A stretch of DNA of 64,000 nt, taken from assembly GCF_007827455.1 (NCBI RefSeq), contig NZ_VISM01000001.1, forward strand, positions 1,031,501-1,095,500, in the 5' to 3' direction. The translations under genes and the position numbers were made by a program. Of the stretch, positions 11,191 to 19,124 are shown one piece after another. The DNA is from Lutibacter sp. Hel_I_33_5 (GTDB taxonomy: Bacteria; Bacteroidota; Bacteroidia; Flavobacteriales; Flavobacteriaceae). Each line of letters starts with the position of its first letter. The first letter of the stretch is position 1. The notes beneath the pieces were generated by a model, which was given only the letters and a program-made list of their open reading frames with translations, was not told the origin of the DNA and did not search any database.

Positions 11191-11222
11191 AAAATCCCAA
11201 ACGAAAGTTTGGGATTTTTTTA
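11191..11222 (+). terminator. clpC rho-independent terminator
   Basis: The 10-bp stem AATCCCAAAC/GTTTGGGATT is closed by a GAAA tetraloop (11203-11206) and followed by T7. It starts directly after the clpC stop codon. Confidence 0.9.
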
Positions 11223-11301
11223 TGCATTTAGGTTTATTTGTTTTTAAATTTAAAATAGTATAAATTCGTTTTTGGTTGATATATCGAATTGAAACTGGAC
11301 A

Positions 11302-11347
11302 TATCTTAATCCGTTGTGGTGCATAAAAAACACCTGCCGTTAAGATA
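11302..11347. repeat. Imperfect inverted repeat upstream of the DUF1643-like gene
   Basis: Arms TATCTTAA (11302-11309) and TTAAGATA (11340-11347) are exact inverse complements. An inner GGTG/CACC pair lies between them. The element ends 26 bp before the orphan gene and could be an operator, a leader hairpin or a cassette boundary. Confidence 0.45.
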
Positions 11348-11373
11348 AATTTAAACGAATTAAAAGAAAATAT

Positions 11374-11988
11374 ATGGGATATTTTTGGGCTACATTTTCA
11401 AAAAAGAATGATAATTATTATCGGTTTGACACACGGGTATACTTCGACACAATTGATAAAATTGATGATAATGATATATGTATTGGAGCAGTTGTTGGAA
11501 AAAATCCAGGAAGTGCATTACCTGAGAATTTAATTTTAGATACTCCTTGTAAAATTAATTTGTCTGGAGATAAGTTACTTCCAACACTTAGAAATATATT
11601 GAAAAAAGCGAACCCTTCACTTGGAGGAAGACAGTATGTGCAGGTGTTAAACTTATTCTATCTGTGCAACCCCAATTTATCAGAAGCAATATCTGATTAT
11701 AAAAAAGAAGATATAAGTAAAATTGAGATTACTTGTGGTAAAGAACAGTCAAGTTTTAATTGGCTTTGGTTTTTATGGGGTGGTAATGATAATCAATTGA
11801 ATGATATGAAAAATCGATTTAAAACAGTAAAAGCAACCAAATATTTCTACCTGAACAACAATGATAAAAAGATGTACTCGGATTTCCCTCAAAATAATGT
11901 TTGTGCAAAGCATACACAAGGGATGACACAAGATTTAGTAATACCATATTTAAAAACACTAAGTAAAATACCGTGTAAAATTAATTGA
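11374..11988 (+). CDS. DUF1643-like protein of unknown function
   Basis: This 204-residue protein resembles the DUF1643 family in two places. GKNPGSA near residue 42 sits where the family has its NPSxA motif, and VQVLNLFYLCNPN near residue 91 corresponds to the family's VxNLFxxxxxxP segment. It has no signal peptide or membrane segment; the WLWFLWGG stretch is a strand-like core feature of the fold. The family's biochemical function is not established. The gene stands alone between the clpC terminator and the convergent hutH, is preceded by an inverted repeat, and looks like an accessory insertion. The family link is by motif only and is moderately sure. Confidence 0.65.
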   Translation: MGYFWATFSKKNDNYYRFDTRVYFDTIDKIDDNDICIGAVVGKNPGSALPENLILDTPCKINLSGDKLLPTLRNILKKANPSLGGRQYVQVLNLFYLCNPNLSEAISDYKKEDISKIEITCGKEQSSFNWLWFLWGGNDNQLNDMKNRFKTVKATKYFYLNNNDKKMYSDFPQNNVCAKHTQGMTQDLVIPYLKTLSKIPCKIN

Positions 11989-12090
11989 TAAATTTAACCT
12001 ATTTACGAATATCTTCACGATTTTTTTATTCGATTTGGATTTGTTAAATTAGGTACTTAAAACACCTAACTAACCTCTTCCAAAACGAAA

Positions 12091-13596
12091 CTACCCAAAT
12101 AATTCACCAACTTCAACAGTAAGATTATCTATAAAACTTTCTGAGGTTTTAATATCGTTATGTAAGACTCTGTCTTCTTCTACAATAGACACTTCTTGTC
12201 TAAAAGAATTAACAAAAGATTGTATTAAATCAGAAGTTTTTAAATCTCTAAAATGTAAGGCTTGTGAGGCATTTAATAATTCAATTGCTAACACCGTTGT
12301 AATATTATCTACTACTCTTTTAATTTTTGTAGCTGCATTTGCCCCCATAGAAACATGATCTTCTTGTCCGTTACTTGACACAATAGAATCTATACTTGAT
12401 GGTGTACAATATTGCTTAGTTTGCGATACAATACTTGCGGCGGTATATTGCGGAATCATAAAACCACTATTCAATCCAGGGTTTGCTACTAAAAAAGAAG
12501 GCAATCCTCTTTCTCCAGAAATTAATTGATAAGTTCTTCTCTCAGAAATCGACCCTAATTCTGCCATTGCAATCGCTAAATAATCTAACGCTAATGCCAA
12601 AGGTTGTCCGTGAAAATTCCCTCCTGAAATAATAGTATCTTCTTCTACAAAAATATTTGGATTATCGGTTACCGAGTTTATTTCTGTCAATAATGTTTTA
12701 GCAACAAAATCTAAGGTGTCTTTTGTTGCGCCGTGTACTTGCGGCATACATCTAAAAGAATACGGATCTTGCACATGTACTTTATCTTGTTTAATTAATT
12801 CACTTCCTGCTAAAAATTCAGTAATTCTTTTTGCCGTTTTTAATTGTCCGTTATGCGGTCTAATTAAATGAATTAATTCATTAAAAGGTTCTACTCTTCC
12901 GTCAAAAGCTTCTAAAGAAACTGTACCAATTAAATCTGCTAAATAAGATAACTTGTACGATTTTATTAAGTTAATAATTCCGTAGGCACTCATAAACTGA
13001 GTTCCGTTTAATAAAGCTAATCCTTCTTTAGATTTTAAATTTATTTTCTCCCAGCCAAATTTTTCTAACATTTCAGCTCCTGAAATTTTTGCTCCGTCTA
13101 CATACACTTCGCCTAAACCAATTAAAGGCAATGCTAAATGTGCCAGTGGCGCTAAATCGCCAGAAGCTCCTAAAGAACCTTGGGTGTAAATTACTGGAAG
13201 TAAATCGTTATTATAAAAATCGATTAATCTATTTACCGTTGCCAATTGTGCTCCAGAATGACCATAACTAATCGATTGAATTTTTAACAACAACATTAAT
13301 TTCACAATCTCTTTTGGAACTTCTTCTCCTGTACCACATGCATGGCTTTTTACTAAATTTTCTTGTAATTGCTGTAAATGATCTTCACCTATTTTAACAT
13401 TACATAAAGAGCCAAAACCTGTATTTATTCCGTAAATAGGTGCAGAATGTGTTTTCATTTTTGCATCTAAATAAGCTCTACATTTTTCTACTTTAAGAAT
13501 AGCCTCTTCCGATAAAATTAATTGCTTGTTCGTAAAAATAACATCATAAATAGTTTCTAATTCTAGTCTGTTGGAATTGATATGATGTAGCTTCAT
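12091..13596 (-). CDS. hutH: Histidine ammonia-lyase
   Basis: This is a 501-residue member of the aromatic ammonia-lyase family. The Ala-Ser-Gly triad that cyclises to the MIO cofactor is in GSLGASGDLAPL (about residues 142-144). The conserved NGT, QDPYSFRCMPQ and GGNFHGQP motifs are present. HutH removes ammonia from L-histidine to give urocanate, the first step of histidine degradation. The length and motifs favour HutH over phenylalanine or tyrosine lyases, but an aromatic-amino-acid role cannot be fully excluded because no hutU, hutI or hutG lies nearby. The gene is divergent from a TlpA-like gene across a 115-bp region with a perfect 16-bp palindrome. Confidence 0.88.
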   Translation of the reverse strand: MKLHHINSNRLELETIYDVIFTNKQLILSEEAILKVEKCRAYLDAKMKTHSAPIYGINTGFGSLCNVKIGEDHLQQLQENLVKSHACGTGEEVPKEIVKLMLLLKIQSISYGHSGAQLATVNRLIDFYNNDLLPVIYTQGSLGASGDLAPLAHLALPLIGLGEVYVDGAKISGAEMLEKFGWEKINLKSKEGLALLNGTQFMSAYGIINLIKSYKLSYLADLIGTVSLEAFDGRVEPFNELIHLIRPHNGQLKTAKRITEFLAGSELIKQDKVHVQDPYSFRCMPQVHGATKDTLDFVAKTLLTEINSVTDNPNIFVEEDTIISGGNFHGQPLALALDYLAIAMAELGSISERRTYQLISGERGLPSFLVANPGLNSGFMIPQYTAASIVSQTKQYCTPSSIDSIVSSNGQEDHVSMGANAATKIKRVVDNITTVLAIELLNASQALHFRDLKTSDLIQSFVNSFRQEVSIVEEDRVLHNDIKTSESFIDNLTVEVGELFG

Positions 13597-13656
13597 TTAT
13601 AAATATTTACGTACTCAAAAATCAACAAAGAAATCAATATATGCAACATATTTATA

Positions 13657-13672
13657 AGAATTTTAAAATTCT
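13657..13672. promoter_or_regulatory. Perfect 16-bp palindrome, possible operator
   Basis: AGAATTTTAAAATTCT is exactly self-complementary. It lies between the divergent hutH and TlpA-like genes and ends 6 nt before a TATATTTG -7 element for the TlpA-like gene. A dimeric regulator could bind there. It is AT-rich, so chance is possible. Confidence 0.4.
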
Positions 13673-13678
13673 ATCTAC

Positions 13679-13686
13679 TATATTTG
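13679..13686 (+). promoter_or_regulatory. -7 element for the TlpA-like lipoprotein gene
   Basis: TATATTTG matches TAnnTTTG exactly and ends 25 nt before the ATG. No TTG is found at the usual distance upstream. The palindrome at 13657-13672 occupies that region instead. Confidence 0.45.
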
Positions 13687-13711
13687 CTTAAAAATTAATA
13701 ATATCACAATA

Positions 13712-14767
13712 ATGAGAAAAGTACTGCTATTTTTAGTTGCATCAATTTTAATTATTTCATGTAAAGAAAAGCCTTTAAATGATTTTGTAAGCCTATCTGG
13801 TAAATTTGAAAATATCCCTGATAGCACATTAACAATCAATGGTAAAAATTTAAATAAAGAAATCAAAATTAATAAAGATGGTACTTTTAAAGATACGTTA
13901 AAAGTTGAAAGCCTTGGATATTATACCTTAAGAACTTCTTCTCAAGTAAACATTCCTATTTATTTAAATAATGGATACGATTTAAAAATTAATGCTGATG
14001 CTAATGACGTTATTAACAGCGTAACATATGAAGGTTATGGTGAAGATTCTAATAATTTTACGACTGCTCAAATAGTTTTTACAAAAAAAATGGGAGATCC
14101 AAATGAGTTTTTCTCACTAGAGAAAGAAGCATTTGATACTAAAATTAATGGGCTAAAAGCTGAATATGAAACTATTTTTAATACCTATAAAAATATTGAC
14201 AGTTCATTATTAGCAAGTTCTAAAACACAGAACACTCGTTTTTTCGATTATTTCACTCAAAATTACGAGAGAAATCATAGTGCAGCTAAAGCAAAAGCAT
14301 TGGCTATGGCAAAAGTTGCTGTAGGAAATCTTTCGCCAGCTTTTACAGATTATGAAAACTATAAGGGTGGAAAAAATTCTTTACCAGATTATAAAGGAAA
14401 GTATGTTTATATCGATTTATGGGCAACTTGGTGTGGCCCATGTATTAGAGAAATACCTTCTTTAGAACGATTAGAAAAAGAATATCATGATAAAAACATT
14501 GAGTTTATTAGTATTTCTATCGATAATAATAATCGTGCTGGAACTTGGGAAAACGCACATAAAAAGTGGAAAGACTTTGTAAAGAAACGTAACTTAACTG
14601 GCGTACAACTTTGGGCAGGAAAAGACACTCAATTTCAATCAGATTATCATGTAACTGGAATTCCAAGATTTATTTTAATAGATGATAAAGGTAAAATTGT
14701 TAGTAATAATGCTCCAAGACCTTCAAATCCTAGTTTAAAAACTTTATTTAACGAATTAGGAATCTAA
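13712..14767 (+). CDS. TlpA-family thiol-disulfide oxidoreductase lipoprotein
   Basis: This 351-residue protein starts with a lipoprotein signal ending in the lipobox LIISC (Cys17), so it is exported and lipid-anchored. An N-terminal region of about 200 residues resembles the DUF4369-type beta domain that precedes many Bacteroidota thioredoxins. The C-terminal AhpC/TSA-thioredoxin domain has the redox motif WATWCGPC (about residue 240) and the cis-proline segment TGIPRFILID. It probably reduces or isomerises disulfides in the cell envelope. It ends in a terminator shared with convergent accA. A second gene of this type is at 43161-44414. Confidence 0.88.
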   Translation: MRKVLLFLVASILIISCKEKPLNDFVSLSGKFENIPDSTLTINGKNLNKEIKINKDGTFKDTLKVESLGYYTLRTSSQVNIPIYLNNGYDLKINADANDVINSVTYEGYGEDSNNFTTAQIVFTKKMGDPNEFFSLEKEAFDTKINGLKAEYETIFNTYKNIDSSLLASSKTQNTRFFDYFTQNYERNHSAAKAKALAMAKVAVGNLSPAFTDYENYKGGKNSLPDYKGKYVYIDLWATWCGPCIREIPSLERLEKEYHDKNIEFISISIDNNNRAGTWENAHKKWKDFVKKRNLTGVQLWAGKDTQFQSDYHVTGIPRFILIDDKGKIVSNNAPRPSNPSLKTLFNELGI

Positions 14768-14786
14768 ATCTAAAATGACAATAAAC

Positions 14787-14820
14787 AGAAAAGCACAATT
14801 CTAAGAATTGTGCTTTTCTG
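14787..14820. terminator. Bidirectional terminator between TlpA-like gene and accA
   Basis: The long stem AAAAGCACAATTC/GAATTGTGCTTTT has a 3-nt loop (14802-14804). A-runs and T-runs on the two sides allow termination from both convergent genes. Confidence 0.88.
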
Positions 14821-14843
14821 TTTTATATAACTTTCTATAGTTT

Positions 14844-15797
14844 CTATTCTTTATAAACACCCATATCAGCGTATTTCTCCATTCTAGAAGTAACTAATTG
14901 TTTTTGTGTTAAATCTTTTAATTCATCAAAAGCTGTTAAAATTTGATTTTTCACTGCCTCAAAAGCGCCTTCTCTATTTCTGTGTGCTCCTCCTAGTGGT
15001 TCTTTTATAATAGCATCAATTAACTTGAGTTTTTTCATATCATCTCCTGTTAATTTTAATGCTTCTGCAGCTTGCTCTTTATATTCCCAACTACGCCATA
15101 AGATAGAAGAACAAGATTCTGGTGAAATAACTGTATACCAGGTATTTTCCATCATGTATACTTTGTTTCCAACACCTATGCCAATTGCTCCTCCCGAAGC
15201 ACCTTCACCAATAACGATGGTAATAATAGGTGTTTTTAAACGTGTCATTTCTAGAATATTTCTTGCAATTGCTTCTCCTTGCCCACGCTCTTCTGCTTCT
15301 AATCCTGGATAAGCTCCTGGTGTATCTAATAAGGTAACAACAGGAATTCCGAACTTTTCAGCCATTTTCATTAAACGCAATGCTTTTCTATACCCTTCTG
15401 GATTTGCCATCCCGAAATTTCTATACTGACGCGTTTTTGTATTATATCCCTTTTGCTGACCAATAAACATAAATGATTGATCACCAATTTTACCTAAACC
15501 ACCAATCATAGCTTTATCATCTTTTACATTTCTATCACCATGTAATTCCATAAAAGTATCTCCACAAATTGCATGAATATAATCTAATGTATACGGTCTA
15601 TTAGGATGACGAGACAACTGAACACGTTGCCAGGCAGTAAGGTTTTTATAAATATCTTTTTTAGCTTTATCAAGCTTTCTTTCTATCTTTTTACAAGTAG
15701 CAGTAACATCAACTTCGCTATCTTCTCCTATTTCATAACACTTTACCAATTGTTCTTCTAACTCTTTAATTGGCAATTCGAAATCTAAATATTCCAT
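14844..15797 (-). CDS. accA: Acetyl-CoA carboxylase carboxyltransferase subunit alpha
   Basis: This 317-residue protein has the standard AccA length. It has an N-terminal helical region (about 1-80) and a crotonase-fold carboxyltransferase domain with the conserved LDTPGAYPG and [12 protein letters not shown] motifs. With AccD it moves the carboxyl group from biotin to acetyl-CoA to form malonyl-CoA for fatty-acid synthesis. The zinc finger is on AccD in this system, and none is seen here. The gene has its own promoter (15844-15876) and ends at the shared terminator. Confidence 0.95.
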   Translation of the reverse strand: MEYLDFELPIKELEEQLVKCYEIGEDSEVDVTATCKKIERKLDKAKKDIYKNLTAWQRVQLSRHPNRPYTLDYIHAICGDTFMELHGDRNVKDDKAMIGGLGKIGDQSFMFIGQQKGYNTKTRQYRNFGMANPEGYRKALRLMKMAEKFGIPVVTLLDTPGAYPGLEAEERGQGEAIARNILEMTRLKTPIITIVIGEGASGGAIGIGVGNKVYMMENTWYTVISPESCSSILWRSWEYKEQAAEALKLTGDDMKKLKLIDAIIKEPLGGAHRNREGAFEAVKNQILTAFDELKDLTQKQLVTSRMEKYADMGVYKE

Positions 15798-15843
15798 GTT
15801 CTAATAGTTATTTTAATAAACTAATTTGAGTTGTTTGTGGCAA

Positions 15844-15876
15844 CAAACATACTATAAAATTTGTATTGAAAAGCAA
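15844..15876 (-). promoter_or_regulatory. accA promoter
   Basis: On the minus strand, TTG (15876-15874), a 22-nt spacer and TATGTTTG (15851-15844) match the flavobacterial promoter consensus. The -7 element ends 46 nt before the accA ATG. Confidence 0.65.
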
Positions 15877-15900
15877 TATTTTTTTAACTTTTTCAAATGA

Positions 15901-16797
15901 TTATTCTACTATTTTAGTCTTCTTTTTCATTCTATTTTTTATAATACCGTTTAATAATACTACAAAAAGCACAATAAAAGCTCCATAATAAAAAGCAGGT
16001 TTCATCTGTTCTTTTTCACCAAAAACAAGCAAGGCCAATATAATTGCATAAACTGGTTCTAAATTAATGGTTAACATTACGGTATAGGGTGATAAATATT
16101 TCATCACTTTTACAGAAGCAATAAACGCATAAGCTGTACAAAAACTACTTAAAATTAATAAATACATCCAATCTTTTGATGACAGTATAAAAAAGTCAAC
16201 AGAAAACTTACCAGTAAAAAGTAGTAAAACAGTAATTGCTAAAACACCGAAAAATAATTGATAAAACGATATGATATTTGCATTATACTCTTTGATATAT
16301 AAGCCGTTTAATACAGCAAACAACGCTGATAAAAACGATGATATTAGTGCGTAAATAATTCCTAATCTATAATCTGACTCAAAATTAAAAATGATATATA
16401 ATCCGCAAATAACTAATAATCCTAGTAGAATTTCTACTGGTTTTATTCTACGTTTAAAAAAGAAGGGTTCTATAAATGATGTAAAAAATGCACCTGTACT
16501 CATCATTACTAAAGCTACTGAAACAGTTGAAACTTTAATCGCCTTAAAAAAAGTAATCCAATGTACGGCTATAATAATTCCAGAAATTAAAAACTTTATT
16601 AATCCTTTTTTATCAACTTTTAAATCCTTTTTTCTGATTAAAAAATAGATTAGAATAAATAATACAGCTAATAACATTCTATACCAAACTAAAGGAATGG
16701 CGTCTATTGTTATTAACGCTCCTAAAATTGCTGTAAAACCCCAAATAAAAACGATGAAGTGTAAGTGTAGGTAATTTTTTAACTTATTTTCTAGCAT
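15901..16797 (-). CDS. EamA/DMT-family transporter
   Basis: This is an inner-membrane protein of about 298 residues with ten hydrophobic helices in two EamA repeats, the layout of drug/metabolite exporters. Motifs such as FIWGFTAILGALI at the first helix and the VALVMMSTGAFFTSFIEPFF and LEPVYAIILALLVFGE regions are typical. The chosen ATG at 16797 begins MLENKLKNYLH, directly before helix 1. A longer reading frame up to 16851 lies inside the lptG coding region and would add a hydrophobic extension that the family lacks. The gene overlaps the end of lptG by 14 nt, which indicates translational coupling. The substrate is unknown. Confidence 0.85.
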   Translation of the reverse strand: MLENKLKNYLHLHFIVFIWGFTAILGALITIDAIPLVWYRMLLAVLFILIYFLIRKKDLKVDKKGLIKFLISGIIIAVHWITFFKAIKVSTVSVALVMMSTGAFFTSFIEPFFFKRRIKPVEILLGLLVICGLYIIFNFESDYRLGIIYALISSFLSALFAVLNGLYIKEYNANIISFYQLFFGVLAITVLLLFTGKFSVDFFILSSKDWMYLLILSSFCTAYAFIASVKVMKYLSPYTVMLTINLEPVYAIILALLVFGEKEQMKPAFYYGAFIVLFVVLLNGIIKNRMKKKTKIVE

Positions 16798-17869
16798 TAA
16801 AATAGAGATAAATAGCCAGTACCCCAAAAACAATATTAGGCACCCATACATATAATAAGGAATTTGCTCCTGCTACAGCTCCTAAAACTTCAGAAACTTT
16901 TAGAAAGAAAATATAGATAAACATAATTCCGATTCCTATAGCTAAATTTACACCAATACCTCCTCTTCTTTTTCTAGAAGCCATAGCAACTGCAATAAGT
17001 GTTAGTATATATGTTGCTATCGGCAAACTGGTTCTTTTATGTAATTCGACTAAATATGCATTTAAATTTTTTACGCCTCTTTTTTTAGAAATATCGATAA
17101 ATTTAGTTAATTCATGTGATGGCATTTCTTGTGATAATGCCGATTTATAAACTAAATCTTTTGGTGTAAATGCAAAAACAGTATCTAGGTTAGTTCCATT
17201 AAAAATACTATCATTTTTCTCAAATACTTTTCTAATACGATAGGTCGATAATTTAAAAGTACTATCTTTTTTATTCCATTTAATAGTTTCGGCAGAAAGT
17301 TTAGACTTTAATTTTAATCCATCATAGACTTCTGATGAAAAATTATATCCTTGATTCCCTTTTAAATTAAAATTATGAATATAAATATAAGTACTATCGG
17401 TAAGTTGCAGGCTAAATTCCTTAACATTTTTATCTGCATAGGTTTGTTTTTTTAAATAAGTGTTTTCAAATTTCTTTCTAATTTTACTACTACTTGGCAC
17501 CACAAAATGATTCATTACTAATGCTAAAATTGTTATCAAAGTTGCACCAATAAAATATGGATATAAAAAACGTGTGAATGATATTCTTGCACTTGTAATA
17601 GCAACAATTTCAGTATTGTTTGCCAGTTTAGATGTAAATAAAATTACAGCAATAAATACCGCCAACGGCATAAAAGTATTGGCATAATAAATAACGAAAT
17701 TCTTATAATATTCATCTAAAACTTGAAGAAGCCCTAGATTATCGTGATATAGAAATTTATCAATCTTTTCTGCTACATCAATTGCGACAGCAATCGGAAT
17801 AAAGATTAATAAGGTAAACAGAAAACTTACCAAATAACGTTTTAATATGTACCAATCTAATTTTTTCAA
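16784..17869 (-). CDS. lptG: LptF/LptG-family lipopolysaccharide export permease
   Basis: This 361-residue protein has the LptF/LptG layout: membrane helices near the N-terminus (about 12-33, 55-80, 100-125), a periplasmic beta-rich domain (about 130-270) and three C-terminal helices (about 280-360). The N-terminal motif LDWYILKRYL is typical. With LptB and LptC this permease pulls LPS out of the inner membrane. The start codon is TTG, and the family's N-terminus begins exactly there. It starts 1 nt after the tgt stop and overlaps eamA, so tgt, lptG and eamA form one operon. LptG rather than LptF is inferred and less sure than the family. Confidence 0.85.
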   Translation of the reverse strand: MKKLDWYILKRYLVSFLFTLLIFIPIAVAIDVAEKIDKFLYHDNLGLLQVLDEYYKNFVIYYANTFMPLAVFIAVILFTSKLANNTEIVAITSARISFTRFLYPYFIGATLITILALVMNHFVVPSSSKIRKKFENTYLKKQTYADKNVKEFSLQLTDSTYIYIHNFNLKGNQGYNFSSEVYDGLKLKSKLSAETIKWNKKDSTFKLSTYRIRKVFEKNDSIFNGTNLDTVFAFTPKDLVYKSALSQEMPSHELTKFIDISKKRGVKNLNAYLVELHKRTSLPIATYILTLIAVAMASRKRRGGIGVNLAIGIGIMFIYIFFLKVSEVLGAVAGANSLLYVWVPNIVFGVLAIYLYFNARK

Positions 17870-17870
17870 A

Positions 17871-19001
17871 TTACAAACGTTTGTCCATTTGTTTTACCAT
17901 TTTGTCTTTCCATTGAGTAAAATCTCCTGCTAAAATATGTTTTCTAGCTTCTCGGGTTAGCCATAAATAAAATCCAAGGTTATGAACTGAAGCAATTTGC
18001 TTTCCTAACATTTCTTTTGCTGCGAATAAATGACGTAAATATGCTTTAGAATATAACGTATCTACATAGGTTATACCCATATCATCAATAGCAGAAAAAT
18101 CATTTTCCCACTTTTTATTTTTAATATTAATCGTTCCATGCGCAGTAAATAGCATTCCATTTCTTGCATTTCTAGTTGGCATCACACAATCAAACATATC
18201 AATACCCAAGGCTATGTTTTCAAGAATATTTATCGGAGTTCCTACTCCCATTAAATATCGTGGCTTATCTTCGGGTAAAATTGCAGTTACCACTTCTGTC
18301 ATCGCATACATTTCTTCTGCTGGTTCTCCTACTGATAATCCTCCAATAGCATTTCCTTGTGCTCCAGCATTTGCAATATATTCTGCGGATTGTTTTCTTA
18401 AATCTTTATAAGTACTTCCTTGAACTATTGGAAAAAATGTTTGCTCGTATCCATATTTAAATGGTAGTTTTTCTAAATGGTTAATACATCGATTTAACCA
18501 TCTATGTGTCATATGCATCGATCGTTTTGCATAATTATAATCACACGGATATGGTGTACATTCATCAAACGCCATGATTATATCTGCACCGATAGTTCGC
18601 TGTATTTCCATCACATTTTCTGGCGTGAAAAAATGCATAGAACCATCAATATGACTTTTAAACTTTACACCTTCTTCTTTTATTTTTCTTCTTCCTGATA
18701 AAGAATACACTTGATATCCTCCGGAATCAGTTAAAATATTTCTATCCCAATTCATAAATTTATGCAAACCTCCTGCCTGTTCTAAAATAGAAGTTTGAGG
18801 ACGTAAGTATAAATGATAGGTATTTCCTAATATAATATCAGGATTTATTTCATTTTTAAGTTCTGTCTGATGAACACCTTTTACAGTACCTACTGTACCT
18901 ACTGGCATGAAAATTGGTGTTTCTATGGTACCATGATCTGTTGTAATAACACCAGCTCTGGCTTTACTTTTTGGGTCTGTACTCTTTAAATCAAATATCA
19001 T
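17871..19001 (-). CDS. tgt: tRNA-guanine transglycosylase, without the usual zinc cysteines
   Basis: This protein of about 376 residues is TGT, which swaps guanine at the wobble position for a queuosine precursor in GUN-anticodon tRNAs. The TIM-barrel motifs TDSGGYQVYSL, AFDECTPYP and GGLSVGEP, and the LMGVGTP segment, are all present. The C-terminal zinc site normally has a CxCxxC cluster before AYLRHL. Here that segment reads MGITYVDTLYSKAYLRHL with no cysteine, although the downstream HNLGFYL histidine is kept. I chose the ATG at 19001. The earlier TTG at 19010 lies within a TATCTTTG promoter element. Confidence 0.93.
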   Translation of the reverse strand: MIFDLKSTDPKSKARAGVITTDHGTIETPIFMPVGTVGTVKGVHQTELKNEINPDIILGNTYHLYLRPQTSILEQAGGLHKFMNWDRNILTDSGGYQVYSLSGRRKIKEEGVKFKSHIDGSMHFFTPENVMEIQRTIGADIIMAFDECTPYPCDYNYAKRSMHMTHRWLNRCINHLEKLPFKYGYEQTFFPIVQGSTYKDLRKQSAEYIANAGAQGNAIGGLSVGEPAEEMYAMTEVVTAILPEDKPRYLMGVGTPINILENIALGIDMFDCVMPTRNARNGMLFTAHGTINIKNKKWENDFSAIDDMGITYVDTLYSKAYLRHLFAAKEMLGKQIASVHNLGFYLWLTREARKHILAGDFTQWKDKMVKQMDKRL

Positions 19002-19007
19002 TGAACG

Positions 19008-19015
19008 CAAAGATA
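19008..19015 (-). promoter_or_regulatory. -7 element immediately before tgt; possible leaderless mRNA
   Basis: TATCTTTG (19015-19008) matches TAnnTTTG and ends 6 nt before the tgt ATG. Transcription would start at or next to the start codon. The nearest TTG upstream is 24 nt away (19042-19040), longer than usual, so the -35 side is weak. Confidence 0.45.
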
Positions 19016-19124
19016 AAGAAATGGTAACATGTAAAAACCCAAAAAGATATTAAATAACAAAGGGATTTAATAATAAATTCTTAAATTTATGAATTCAAAT
19101 TTTGAACCCAATAACCGTAATCGT

